DNA of 10,166 nt from assembly GCA_949286405.1 (NCBI GenBank), contig CASECH010000054.1, positions 1 through 10,166 of the forward strand. Direction: 5' to 3'. This document shows positions 1 to 6,737 of the stretch, piece by piece. Origin of the DNA: an uncultured bacterium. GTDB taxonomy: Bacteria; Cyanobacteriota; Vampirovibrionia; Gastranaerophilales; Gastranaerophilaceae. Position numbers and translations under genes: made by a program. Below the pieces are notes generated by a model. The model was given only the letters and a program-made list of their open reading frames with translations. It had not been told where the DNA came from and ran no database searches. Positions within the stretch are counted from its first letter, which is position 1; each line of letters starts with the position of its first letter.

Positions 1-757
1 TATCAACTTTTTGAGTCATATTACCAAGCTGGTTAGTCAATTTTGTTGTGCTATCAACAATTTCTTTCATACCGTCTGTTGAAGTATCTAAATTTGTCAT
101 AGTATTTGTAAGTTTCTTTTGAGAAACAGAATAATTAATCTTTTCACTAACTTGTCTCATATTACTTGTCATAATTTTTATGTCACGTGTAGCACTCAAA
201 ACATTTGGTCTATTGTCATTAATAATACCAGACATAGCATTTAATAAATCAGTTAAAGCAATTAGAGTTTCGTCTAACTGTTCAGAAGTCTTTACCAAAT
301 TATCTCTAATCGTAATCAAAGAGTCTGGATCTTGAGATGCCAAAAATGTATTAAAATCTACCGTTACAGTTCCTGGAATTTTATCCCCACTTTCTAACTG
401 AAAAAAAGATGGATTTTCAGGATATATTAAATCAACGTAATCAACCTCACGTCTGCCACTTTTTTCTCGTTTAAGTTTAGCAACCATATTTACCGGTAAT
501 TTTAAATCCTTAGCATGCAAAGTCACAGACATTAGTGTCGTTTGATAATCATCTGCCGGACGTAAATCTCCTGCATGACCAATTTTAAATCCTTTGTAAT
601 ATACATCTATTTTGTGATGAAAAGGTCTTAAATCCTCAAATTCGACTGTAATATTTACGTTATGCATTCTGTTTAATGTATAAAAAAGAAAAAATAACAT
701 TAAAACAAAAAATATTACCCCAATAGTTAACCTGTGTTTTAAATAGAAATCTTTCAT
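1..757 (-). CDS. MCE/MlaD-family lipid-transport protein (partial, 3' end off window)
   Basis: Reading the minus strand from the ATG at 757-755 gives 252 codons with no stop, so the C-terminus lies beyond the left edge. Residues 1-9 are short and basic, about 10-28 form one strongly hydrophobic membrane anchor, and about 34-110 form an MCE domain. The core YYKGFKIGHAGDLRP at 53-67 matches the family pattern of a hydrophobic strand, G-x-x-V/I-G and a following loop. From about residue 145 the chain is polar and probably helical or coiled-coil (repeated T/N/Q/L/M), as in MCE proteins that form a periplasm-spanning shaft. Known members (MlaD, PqiB, YebT and the cyanobacterial/plastid TGD2 type) carry phospholipids or other lipids between inner and outer membranes with an ABC transporter. 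No ABC partner gene is visible here. No Shine-Dalgarno sequence precedes the start, and a -10-like TATATT lies 6 nt upstream. The family call is firm; the exact substrate is unknown. Confidence 0.85.
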   Translation of the reverse strand, partial: MKDFYLKHRLTIGVIFFVLMLFFLFYTLNRMHNVNITVEFEDLRPFHHKIDVYYKGFKIGHAGDLRPADDYQTTLMSVTLHAKDLKLPVNMVAKLKREKSGRREVDYVDLIYPENPSFFQLESGDKIPGTVTVDFNTFLASQDPDSLITIRDNLVKTSEQLDETLIALTDLLNAMSGIINDNRPNVLSATRDIKIMTSNMRQVSEKINYSVSQKKLTNTMTNLDTSTDGMKEIVDSTTKLTNQLGNMTQKVD

Positions 758-781
758 ATTGGCAATATAAAAACTTATAAT
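753..781 (+). promoter_or_regulatory. Candidate plus-strand promoter, overlapping the MCE promoter
   Basis: TTCATA (753-758, four of six matches to TTGACA), a 17-bp spacer and a perfect TATAAT (776-781) point rightwards, with an expected start near 788. The boxes overlap the MCE start codon and its leftward promoter, so the two would compete for polymerase. The only thing downstream before 939 is non-coding DNA ending in the terminator at 882-904. Confidence 0.4.
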
Positions 782-792
782 ATTTTACTCAA
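758..792 (-). promoter_or_regulatory. Candidate promoter of the MCE gene (leaderless arrangement)
   Basis: On the minus strand TTGAGT (792-787), a 17-bp spacer and TATATT (769-764) form a good sigma70-like promoter. The -10 box ends 6 nt before the ATG at 757, so transcription would begin at or next to the start codon, and there is no ribosome-binding site. AT-rich DNA produces such matches by chance, so this is a prediction only. Confidence 0.4.
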
Positions 793-904
793 TTGCTCAA
801 GTGGGTAATTGCCATAATAAAATAATAGGAGTTAAATATAATTAAATCTTTTTCATACTTCCAGCTATTCTTAATTCCAACGGAGCCATAGGCTCCTTTT
901 TTTT
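788..904 (+). ncRNA. Candidate small RNA or attenuated leader (about 117 nt)
   Basis: The segment between the predicted start near 788 and the terminator at 882-904 contains no ATG/GTG/TTG reading frame of note. It does contain a Shine-Dalgarno-like AGGAG (827-831) with no usual start codon behind it. GGAGTTAA (828-835) can pair with TTAATTCC (871-878) in 8 bp including one G-U. The AGGAG is also complementary to CTCCT (893-897) in the terminator's 3' arm, which would allow an alternative fold. It could be a free small RNA or a leader that controls read-through into the gene at 939. No known riboswitch or RNA family was recognised. The inference rests on a promoter and a terminator with no gene between them. 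Confidence 0.3.
882..904 (+). terminator. Intrinsic terminator with no upstream gene on its strand
   Basis: A perfect 6-bp GC-rich stem, GGAGCC (882-887) with GGCTCC (891-896), has a 3-nt loop and is followed at once by eight T (897-904). There is no T-run on the minus strand after the hairpin, so it works rightwards only. The only gene to its left is transcribed away from it, and the next rightward gene starts 35 nt later. Confidence 0.8.
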
Positions 905-938
905 ATCTATAAATATATATTTGAGTTAGAATATAACT

Positions 939-1415
939 ATGAAAGATATCGAAATATACAAAAAAAATGGAGAAGCACTGTTTTTAGAAGGCTACAATTG
1001 TGCTCAATCAGTTTTTTGTACCTTTGCAGAAGAAGTCGGAATGGATTTAGAAACAGCATTCAAGTTATCATCATCTTTCGGTGGAGGCATGGGACGACTT
1101 AGAGAAGTATGTGGTGCAGTCAGTGCTATGTTTATGATTGCGGGTCTTAAAGACGGATATACATCCTCTAATGACGACAAAATAAAAGAAGAACACTACA
1201 AAAGAATTCAAAAACTTGCAAAAGAATTTGAACAAAAGCACAATACCATAATTTGTAGAGAATTACTTAATTTGAAAATAAAGTCAGACACACCAACACC
1301 ATCTAAAAGAACTGCTCAATATTACAAAGAAAGGCCTTGCACAAAATTTGTATCTGATGCCTGCGAAATAATTGCGAAATATCTTATTAAAAATAATACA
1401 AAAATTGAGAACTAA
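939..1415 (+). CDS. C_GCAxxG_C_C family protein (putative redox-active, function unknown)
   Basis: The product has 158 residues and six cysteines at 21, 27, 58, 106, 134 and 142. GYNCAQS (18-24), the glycine-rich FGGGMGRLREVCGAVSA (47-63) with the G at 69, the CRELL segment at 106-110 and the closing C134/C142 pair match the C_GCAxxG_C_C family (Pfam PF09719 / TIGR01909). Members are small, mostly helical cytosolic proteins of anaerobes; their spaced cysteines suggest metal binding or thiol redox chemistry, but no activity has been settled as far as I know. There is no signal peptide or membrane segment. No Shine-Dalgarno is visible and TAGAAT at 927-932 sits 6 nt before the ATG. The porin gene follows 66 bp later on the same strand, so the two may be co-transcribed, though nothing links their functions. 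Family call sure, role unknown. Confidence 0.88.
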   Translation: MKDIEIYKKNGEALFLEGYNCAQSVFCTFAEEVGMDLETAFKLSSSFGGGMGRLREVCGAVSAMFMIAGLKDGYTSSNDDKIKEEHYKRIQKLAKEFEQKHNTIICRELLNLKIKSDTPTPSKRTAQYYKERPCTKFVSDACEIIAKYLIKNNTKIEN

Positions 1416-1481
1416 TTTCATATTCATTTATATTACTCAACATTACCTAGATTTAAAATATTAAAGTTGTAGTATTAATTT

Positions 1482-2792
1482 GTGTGGAAAAGTTTTAGAA
1501 TATTTTTAGCGATAGCAATTACTCTAATCTGCATGCAAAAAAATTGCAATGCAGAAGCTTTTTCTGATGCAATTACTCAAATACAAATTCAAAAAAATAT
1601 AAATAACTCAATCCCTATACCTAAAAATCAAACTAAAGAAGCAGAAGAAGAAATATTAGAAGAGGAAGCTTTAGAAGAAGATGAAAAAATCCTCGACAAT
1701 TCAGACAGTGAATTTGCAGAATTTACAGAAATAGAAGAAGAATCTCCTATTGAACTTGAATTAAAAAAAGAAGAAGAAAGAAAAGAAGGACTTTTCGAAA
1801 AAATATACAAAGCTGAAATAGAAAGAACTGACATCCCATCATATTTACTTAAGGATGAATTAACATTTACGTTTTCGAAAGGTCCTATTGATAAAATCCA
1901 ATTCTATGGGGCATATCACAATACTTTCAACAATTACTTTGAAGATTCCGATTATGATACAAGCTACGTAAATGAATACATACAACTTGGTGTAATATCT
2001 ACAATGAAAGATAAATATACAGGATTTCAGGGATTGTTTAACTTAAAACCGCACAACCACAGGGATTTTATTCAAGATTTCATAGCAGATGCGTATTTTA
2101 TTAATACAAGAATTCCTCATCATAAAATCCTACTAGGTGTATCAAGAAACCAAATCGGTGTAGAAGGTGGTATGAGCGAATTCACACTACCTTTTGTAAT
2201 GCGTTCCCAAATATCCAGAACATTTGCATCAACAAGAGCTTTAGGCTTAAGACTAGTAGGAGATTATTCTCTTATAAATTATAGCCTTGCCCTAAATAGT
2301 TCAGACAGATACTTTAATGCATTTTTCCCTGGCTTAGAATTTACCGGTTGGGTTAATTTTAAACCGCTAGGAAAAACTGACGGCAAATATGGCAGTCTTG
2401 TAATAGGAGGCGGTATCAATACAGGACAAAATCACGATAATTATACTGTTACAGGTGCATATATCGGATATAAATATAAACGTTTTATGGCAAATTTTGA
2501 ATACGCAATTGCCGATGGATATAATGGACATTTCGTATCTACTGACAAAGCAAGCGGTTTTTATACAACATTAGGATATAAAATTAACCAAAAACTTCAA
2601 CTTCTTTTACGAGCAGACCATTTTGACCCAAATAGAGAAATAGCTAATAATTCCAAAGATGAGTATACAGTCGGATTAAACTATTTTATTAAAGGTCAAG
2701 CTCTCAGACTCATGCTGAACTACGTATTCTGCAACAATCACAACGGCCCTGTAAGTAACAGAATAATTGTTGGAACTCAAGTCTTAATTTAA
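1482..2792 (+). CDS. Outer-membrane porin, OprO/OprP (phosphate-selective porin) family-like
   Basis: The 436-residue protein starts at GTG; an in-frame TAA at 1476-1478 rules out an earlier start, and this start gives a full signal peptide (about 1-24, basic W-K-S-F-R then a hydrophobic core, likely cut after the Ala in N-C-N-A). Residues about 51-115 are extremely acidic, with 25 Glu/Asp in 53-102. From about 125 to the end, alternating hydrophobic/polar strands with many aromatic residues and short turns indicate a beta-barrel. The final third, with RADHFDPNREI, the EYTVGLNYF strand and LMLNYVF, resembles the ends of OprO/OprP porins (PF07396). The chain ends in V-L-I and not in the aromatic residue common in proteobacterial barrels. 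It would sit in the outer membrane as a diffusion channel; phosphate specificity cannot be read from sequence. No SLH domain is seen. Its stop lies 4 bp from the convergent galT stop. Confidence 0.75.
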   Translation: MWKSFRIFLAIAITLICMQKNCNAEAFSDAITQIQIQKNINNSIPIPKNQTKEAEEEILEEEALEEDEKILDNSDSEFAEFTEIEEESPIELELKKEEERKEGLFEKIYKAEIERTDIPSYLLKDELTFTFSKGPIDKIQFYGAYHNTFNNYFEDSDYDTSYVNEYIQLGVISTMKDKYTGFQGLFNLKPHNHRDFIQDFIADAYFINTRIPHHKILLGVSRNQIGVEGGMSEFTLPFVMRSQISRTFASTRALGLRLVGDYSLINYSLALNSSDRYFNAFFPGLEFTGWVNFKPLGKTDGKYGSLVIGGGINTGQNHDNYTVTGAYIGYKYKRFMANFEYAIADGYNGHFVSTDKASGFYTTLGYKINQKLQLLLRADHFDPNREIANNSKDEYTVGLNYFIKGQALRLMLNYVFCNNHNGPVSNRIIVGTQVLI

Positions 2793-2818
2793 AGATTTAT
2801 AATGTTTCAATAAATCTT
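2792..2818. terminator. AT-rich stem-loop between convergent porin and galT genes (weak terminator candidate)
   Basis: AAGATTTAT (2792-2800) and ATAAATCTT (2810-2818) are perfect inverted arms of 9 bp with a 9-nt loop, spanning the 4-bp intergenic gap and the last codons of galT. The stem has only one G-C pair and neither side has a proper T-run, so termination would be weak. It may act as a 3'-end stabiliser, or be a chance feature of AT-rich DNA. Confidence 0.3.
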
Positions 2819-4287
2819 ATAAATGCAGCTTTTCCTAAATCATTCCGTTTAAAGACCCCTGCATCCTCAAGAACCTTAACAAAAACATAACCAACTTCTT
2901 GCTCAATTATTTCCATAATATTTTCTGCATTTATATTCGGGTATTTAGGAAGAAATTTTTCAACCCAATCAGCATGTTTTGCGAGCAATTCATCTGAGCG
3001 AATATCAGCCTTGTCTAAAATCACTTGAGCAAGTTTTTTAAGTTCGACATCCAACCTGGAAGGTAATACCGCAAGCCCCATAACCTCTATCAAGCCGATA
3101 TTTTCTTTTTTGATATGATGCAATTCTTTGTGAGGATGATAAACCCCTAAAGGATGTTCATCCGTTGTAATATTGTTTCTTAATACCAAATCTAACTCAT
3201 ACAAATCATCCTTTTTACGAGCAATTGGAGTAATTGTATTATGAGGTTCTCCATCTGTTTCTGCAAAAACATAGACATCTGGATCAGAATATTTTCGCCA
3301 TTTTTTCAAAATATGATCTGCAAACTGAATTAGTCTTTCAGAATTTTTATGACGAATTCTAATCACAGACATCGGCCATTTTAAAATTCCAGCCTCTATA
3401 TCTTCAAAACCGGTTACCTTAAAAGTTTTTTCAATCTCTGCCCGAGCCATTGCAAACTCATAATTTCCTCCCTGAAAATGTTCATGAGAAAGAATTGAAC
3501 CGCCAACTATAGGCAAATCAGCATTTGAACCTATAAAGTAATGCGGGAATTGTTTCACAAAATCAAAAAGTTTTCTAAACGCATCAATATTGATAACCAT
3601 TGGAATATGTTTGCTATTTAGCAAAATACAATGTTCATTATAATAAACATATGGAGAATATTGAAAATACCATTTTTCAGAATTTATTTCTAGCGGAATA
3701 ATTCTGTGATTTTGTCTTGCAGGATGATTTATTCGCCCTGCATATCCTTCATTTTCAGGACAAAGCATACATTTAGGATAACCGCTTTGTTTTGCATTTT
3801 TGGCAGCCGCTATAGCTTTAGGATCTTTTTCAGGTTTGGATAAGTTTATTGATAGATCAAGTTTTCCATACTCCGTATCTACAGTCCATCTCAAATCCTT
3901 TTTAATTCTATAACGTCTTATATAGTCTGTATTTTGACTAAAATCATAAAACCAATCAGTAGCTTCTTTAGGAGATTTTTTACAAAGTTCATAAAACCAA
4001 GTAATTACATCATGCGGAGGTGGTGTAAGAGACCCCATAATTTTTGTATCAAACAAATCTCGATATACAATACTATCTTCTATGATATTATTTTTTACGG
4101 CATAATCAAGAATCTCTTTTAATGTATTTTCTAAATCTATATCACAAAAATCTTGTTCCGGTTCTTCATAATCACTCAAATTCAATACTTCCAGAACACG
4201 ATTTGTTGCATAAATTCTATCTTCTTCTGTAATCAATTCATGCTCCAGTGCATATGCAATTAATTTTTTAATAGCTTGATTAATCAT
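2797..4287 (-). CDS. galT: UTP/UDP-glucose--hexose-1-phosphate uridylyltransferase, class II
   Basis: This enzyme catalyses galactose-1-phosphate + UDP-glucose to UDP-galactose + glucose-1-phosphate, the central Leloir step, in the cytosol. I chose the ATG at 4287 (496 residues), since M-I-N-Q-A-I begins like other class II enzymes and A-A-A-G-G lies 11 nt upstream. Starts at 4296 or 4338 are possible, but the former leaves only 2 nt after that A-G-G. Class II features: length near 500, C-M-L-C-P-E-N-E-G-Y-A-G-R at 173-185, NHPARQNHR (187-195), WYFQYSPY (206-213), YYNEHC (215-220) and HEHFQGG (268-274), the equivalent of the H-P-H active-site segment of class I. This form is typical of Firmicutes and unlike E. 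coli GalT. The start overlaps the galE stop by 8 bp, suggesting translational coupling in a galK-galE-galT operon. Confidence 0.93.
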   Translation of the reverse strand: MINQAIKKLIAYALEHELITEEDRIYATNRVLEVLNLSDYEEPEQDFCDIDLENTLKEILDYAVKNNIIEDSIVYRDLFDTKIMGSLTPPPHDVITWFYELCKKSPKEATDWFYDFSQNTDYIRRYRIKKDLRWTVDTEYGKLDLSINLSKPEKDPKAIAAAKNAKQSGYPKCMLCPENEGYAGRINHPARQNHRIIPLEINSEKWYFQYSPYVYYNEHCILLNSKHIPMVINIDAFRKLFDFVKQFPHYFIGSNADLPIVGGSILSHEHFQGGNYEFAMARAEIEKTFKVTGFEDIEAGILKWPMSVIRIRHKNSERLIQFADHILKKWRKYSDPDVYVFAETDGEPHNTITPIARKKDDLYELDLVLRNNITTDEHPLGVYHPHKELHHIKKENIGLIEVMGLAVLPSRLDVELKKLAQVILDKADIRSDELLAKHADWVEKFLPKYPNINAENIMEIIEQEVGYVFVKVLEDAGVFKRNDLGKAAFIRFIETL

Positions 4288-5275
4288 TATTTTCATAGCC
4301 TTTCGGATGATTTTTATGCCACTTCCAAGCAGAAGCAATTATATATTCAAGATCTGCATATTCAGGCTTCCAACCTAGGATTTTCTTTGCTTTTTCACTT
4401 GATGCAACAAGTTTTGCAGGATCCCCAGCTCTGCGAGGTGAAATCATTGCTGGAATTGGATGTCCAGTAACTTTTCTTGCAGTCTCAATTACCTCTTTAA
4501 CGCTAAACCCGACACCGTTACCCAAATTAAAAATATTACTTTCCTTGCCTTCATTCAAGTATTTCACAGCAAGAATATGAGCCTGTGCAAGATCTGTCAC
4601 ATGAATATAATCTCTTATACAAGTTCCATCTTTAGTGTCGTAATCATCGCCAAAAATTGCAATCTTTTCACGTTGACCATTTGGCACTTGTAAAATCAAC
4701 GGAATTAAATGACTTTCAGGGTTATGAGCTTCTCCTATCTCGCCTGATACATGTGCTCCGCAAGCGTTAAAATACCTCAAAGAAACAAACCTAAGTCCAT
4801 GTGCATTTGCAACCCATTTAAACATTTTTTCCATAGCCAACTTTGTCTCACCATAAGGATTTGTAGGCTCAGTTCTATCATTTTCTAATATAGGGATATT
4901 TTCTGGTTCACCATAAGTCGCAGCAGTAGAAGAAAATACAATCTTTTTGATATCATGTTCTACCATAGACTTCAGTAAAACCATTGTTCCGTATAGATTA
5001 TTTTCATAATATTTTAAAGGTTTTGTAACACTTTCCCCAACTAAAGAATTAGCTGCAAAATGTATTACTGAATCAATTTTTTCTTTATTAAATAAATCAT
5101 CAAGAAACTCTTTTTCTCTTATATCACCTTTGTAAAATCTTGCCTTTGGATGAACTGCTTCAATGTGACCTGTTTCAAGATTATCAGCAATTACAACATC
5201 TTCTCCTGAATCTATCAATTCATACACTGTATGAGAACCAATATAACCGGCTCCGCCTAAAACTAAAATAGTCAT
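4280..5275 (-). CDS. galE: UDP-glucose 4-epimerase
   Basis: The 331-residue protein is a short-chain dehydrogenase-fold epimerase that interconverts UDP-galactose and UDP-glucose using tightly bound NAD. Visible signatures are the Rossmann motif GGAGYIGSHT (7-16), a GDIR acidic loop (50-53), HFAA (72-75), FSSTAATYG (114-122) and the catalytic Y141-x3-K145 in NPYGETK. Thr117 stands where E. coli GalE has the catalytic Ser124, a substitution common in Bacillus-type enzymes. The C-terminal part has the substrate-binding RYFNACGAH segment, the IRDYIHVTDLA motif and P-R-R-A-G-D-P-A, as expected for GalE. A good ribosome-binding site, AAGGAG (5290-5285), lies 9 nt before the ATG. It follows galK by 21 bp and overlaps galT, so it is the middle gene of the operon. 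Besides galactose breakdown it could supply UDP-galactose for surface glycans. Confidence 0.95.
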   Translation of the reverse strand: MTILVLGGAGYIGSHTVYELIDSGEDVVIADNLETGHIEAVHPKARFYKGDIREKEFLDDLFNKEKIDSVIHFAANSLVGESVTKPLKYYENNLYGTMVLLKSMVEHDIKKIVFSSTAATYGEPENIPILENDRTEPTNPYGETKLAMEKMFKWVANAHGLRFVSLRYFNACGAHVSGEIGEAHNPESHLIPLILQVPNGQREKIAIFGDDYDTKDGTCIRDYIHVTDLAQAHILAVKYLNEGKESNIFNLGNGVGFSVKEVIETARKVTGHPIPAMISPRRAGDPAKLVASSEKAKKILGWKPEYADLEYIIASAWKWHKNHPKGYENND

Positions 5276-5296
5276 ACTATATATCTCCTTGAATTA

Positions 5297-6583
5297 TTAT
5301 ACAAACTGAAAACCTCCAATAGGGCGGATAGAAAGAACATGACAATATCCATCACCTAAAATTGCTTCTATTTTCCTCTTAAAATCATCAAGCATATCTA
5401 CAGGCACAAAAGCTTGCACAGTACCGGCAAATCCACCGCCATGAACCCTATATGCACCTTTACCTTGCAGAAATTCTTGGCATAATGCAAGTACCAAACC
5501 AACTGCTTGATTTTGAACGGAACCACTTACACAAACATTTTGCAAGTACATATAAGATGAATAACCAGACTCTTTAACAAGAGATAAAAATTCATCAAAA
5601 TGTCCATCCCTTAATACTTGTGCTTCTTTGACTGCTCTATCGTTATCTTCAAAGAAATGAATTGCTCTTAATACTGCTCTATCACCGACTTTTTCACGCA
5701 AAGATTTTATTGAAGAATAAAAATCAAATTTATTTACATTCCTCAAATATTCTTCTCCAAAGTAATTAGCAACAGCTTTCATCTCTTTTGGAATTGCAGC
5801 ATATTCATCGGTTAAATCAGCATGATCCGCTCCTGAATCAATTATACAAAGTGCGTACCCTGTATTAGAAAAATCAAAATCAACTTTTTGAATTAGCGGA
5901 TTTTCTGTATCTGAAAAATCAATTGAAACAGCAGCACCAACAGAACAAGCCATCTGATCCATAAGGCCACAAGGCTTTCCAAAATATACATTTTCAGCAT
6001 ATTGACCAATTTTTGCAATATCTACTGCACTGACCTCGCCATTTGCAAAAAGCCCGTTAATGATATTCCCGATTAAAACTTCAAAAGCTGCAGAAGAAGA
6101 TAATCCTGATCCTTTTAATACATTTGATGAAGTATAAGCATCAAAACCTTTAATCTCATAACCTAAAGTTTTAAATTTTGCAATTACACCTTTTATCAAA
6201 GCTTTAGCTTGATTATATTCCTTCTCATCCGCTTCTAAAGAGTCCAAATCTATTATATCCATAGGATACCCTTCAGATTGAACTCTTACGATATTTTCGT
6301 CATTTAACTTAACCGCTGCAATAACATCAAGATTTATACTACCAGCAAGAACACAACCGTGCTGATGATCCGTATGATTACCACCAAGTTCAGTTCTTCC
6401 AGGAGCACTAAAAAGACTTACATAATCAACACTTCCAAAAGTCCTTTCTAATCCTTGAATAACATTCAAAAATCTTTCAGAATAATACTTTACATCTCGC
6501 TTTTCAACACAATAAATTTTAGCAAGTTTCTCATCATATAAACCATCTTGCAAATTCTGCACAAGTAAATCTTTTTGAACCAT
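5297..6583 (-). CDS. galK: Galactokinase
   Basis: This GHMP-family kinase phosphorylates alpha-D-galactose at C1 with ATP. All three family motifs are present: PGRTELGGNHTDHQ (61-74), KGSGLSSSAAFE (157-168, the ATP-phosphate loop) and HGGGFAGTVQ (381-390). Arg63 and Asp209 in GLMDQMACS fit the catalytic Arg/Asp pair of characterised galactokinases. At 428 residues it is about 40 longer than E. coli GalK (about 380-390) because of an N-terminal extension before SAPGR, an arrangement I associate with clostridial galactokinases. The Shine-Dalgarno GAGGG (6594-6590) is 6 nt from the ATG and supports this start. It is the first gene of galK-galE-galT and is divergent from the transporter gene, so the shared 154-bp region at 6584-6737 probably controls both. 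Confidence 0.94.
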   Translation of the reverse strand: MVQKDLLVQNLQDGLYDEKLAKIYCVEKRDVKYYSERFLNVIQGLERTFGSVDYVSLFSAPGRTELGGNHTDHQHGCVLAGSINLDVIAAVKLNDENIVRVQSEGYPMDIIDLDSLEADEKEYNQAKALIKGVIAKFKTLGYEIKGFDAYTSSNVLKGSGLSSSAAFEVLIGNIINGLFANGEVSAVDIAKIGQYAENVYFGKPCGLMDQMACSVGAAVSIDFSDTENPLIQKVDFDFSNTGYALCIIDSGADHADLTDEYAAIPKEMKAVANYFGEEYLRNVNKFDFYSSIKSLREKVGDRAVLRAIHFFEDNDRAVKEAQVLRDGHFDEFLSLVKESGYSSYMYLQNVCVSGSVQNQAVGLVLALCQEFLQGKGAYRVHGGGFAGTVQAFVPVDMLDDFKRKIEAILGDGYCHVLSIRPIGGFQFV

Positions 6584-6636
6584 TTAATACCCTCTTTTTT
6601 ATTTTATGCCCGAAGATATTCAAAACAAAACATTCA

Positions 6637-6642
6637 ATTATA
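6637..6642 (-). promoter_or_regulatory. Candidate -10 box of the galK-galE-galT promoter
   Basis: A perfect TATAAT reads leftwards (6642-6637), about 54 bp before the galK start, leaving a leader near 47 nt that includes the galK ribosome-binding site. The hexamer 17 bp upstream is ATCATT, a poor -35. The promoter may therefore need an activator, or the true start may use the symmetric TATAAT at 6718-6713. Confidence 0.4.
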
Positions 6643-6680
6643 CTAATTTAATATTTTTAAATGATTTTTTAGAAAAACAC

Positions 6681-6700
6681 GTGATAATATCTAAAATCAC
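6681..6700. promoter_or_regulatory. Candidate operator dyad between galK and galP
   Basis: GTGAT (6681-6685) and ATCAC (6696-6700) form an inverted repeat with a 10-bp centre. It covers the -35 hexamer and spacer of the rightward galP promoter and lies upstream of the leftward galK -10. The arm spacing (GTGA-N12-TCAC) is not that of an E. coli CRP site (GTGA-N8-TCAC). A repressor bound here would block galP and could affect both directions. No regulator gene is in the window to name it. Confidence 0.35.
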
Positions 6701-6710
6701 TGGGTATAAT
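6681..6710 (+). promoter_or_regulatory. Candidate galP promoter
   Basis: GTGATA (6681-6686, four of six matches to TTGACA), an 18-bp spacer and a perfect TATAAT (6705-6710) predict a start near 6717, giving a leader of about 21 nt that contains the galP ribosome-binding site. The -10 lies in the 16-bp perfect palindrome GTATAATATATTATAC (6704-6719), so a TATAAT also reads leftwards at 6718-6713. Confidence 0.55.
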
Positions 6711-6724
6711 ATATTATACGTTTT

Positions 6725-6731
6725 AGAGGAG
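6725..6731 (+). promoter_or_regulatory. Ribosome-binding site fixing the galP start
   Basis: AGAGGAG ends 6 nt before the ATG at 6738. The in-frame ATG at 6606 has no such site and lies upstream of the -10 at 6705-6710, so this site decides for the downstream start. Confidence 0.85.
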
Positions 6732-6737
6732 AACTAT

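Noticed and set aside
834..890. A leader peptide after AGGAG (827-831) whose stop would fall in the terminator loop (TAG at 889-891)
   Set aside because: The stop position is suggestive of attenuation, but only ATA or ATT could serve as start codon and the peptide has no run of a single amino acid, so it is not supported.
1628..1834. A serine-rich 68-codon reading frame on the minus strand
   Set aside because: It is the antisense of the GAA/GAG-rich acidic segment of the porin; TTC/TCT codons follow automatically. It has no ribosome-binding site.
4288..4338. Longer GalT N-terminus (513 residues) from the ATG at 4338
   Set aside because: It would overlap galE by 59 bp, has no family match in the added residues, and a start at 4287 matches class II enzymes.
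6681..6700. CRP-type binding site
   Set aside because: The half-sites GTGA and TCAC are 12 bp apart, not the 8 bp of a CRP site.
6606..6737. A 44-residue N-terminal extension of GalP from the in-frame ATG at 6606
   Set aside because: The extension has no ribosome-binding site, lies over the divergent promoter and operator-like elements, and GalP homologues lack it. AGAGGAG before the ATG at 6738 gives a protein of normal length.
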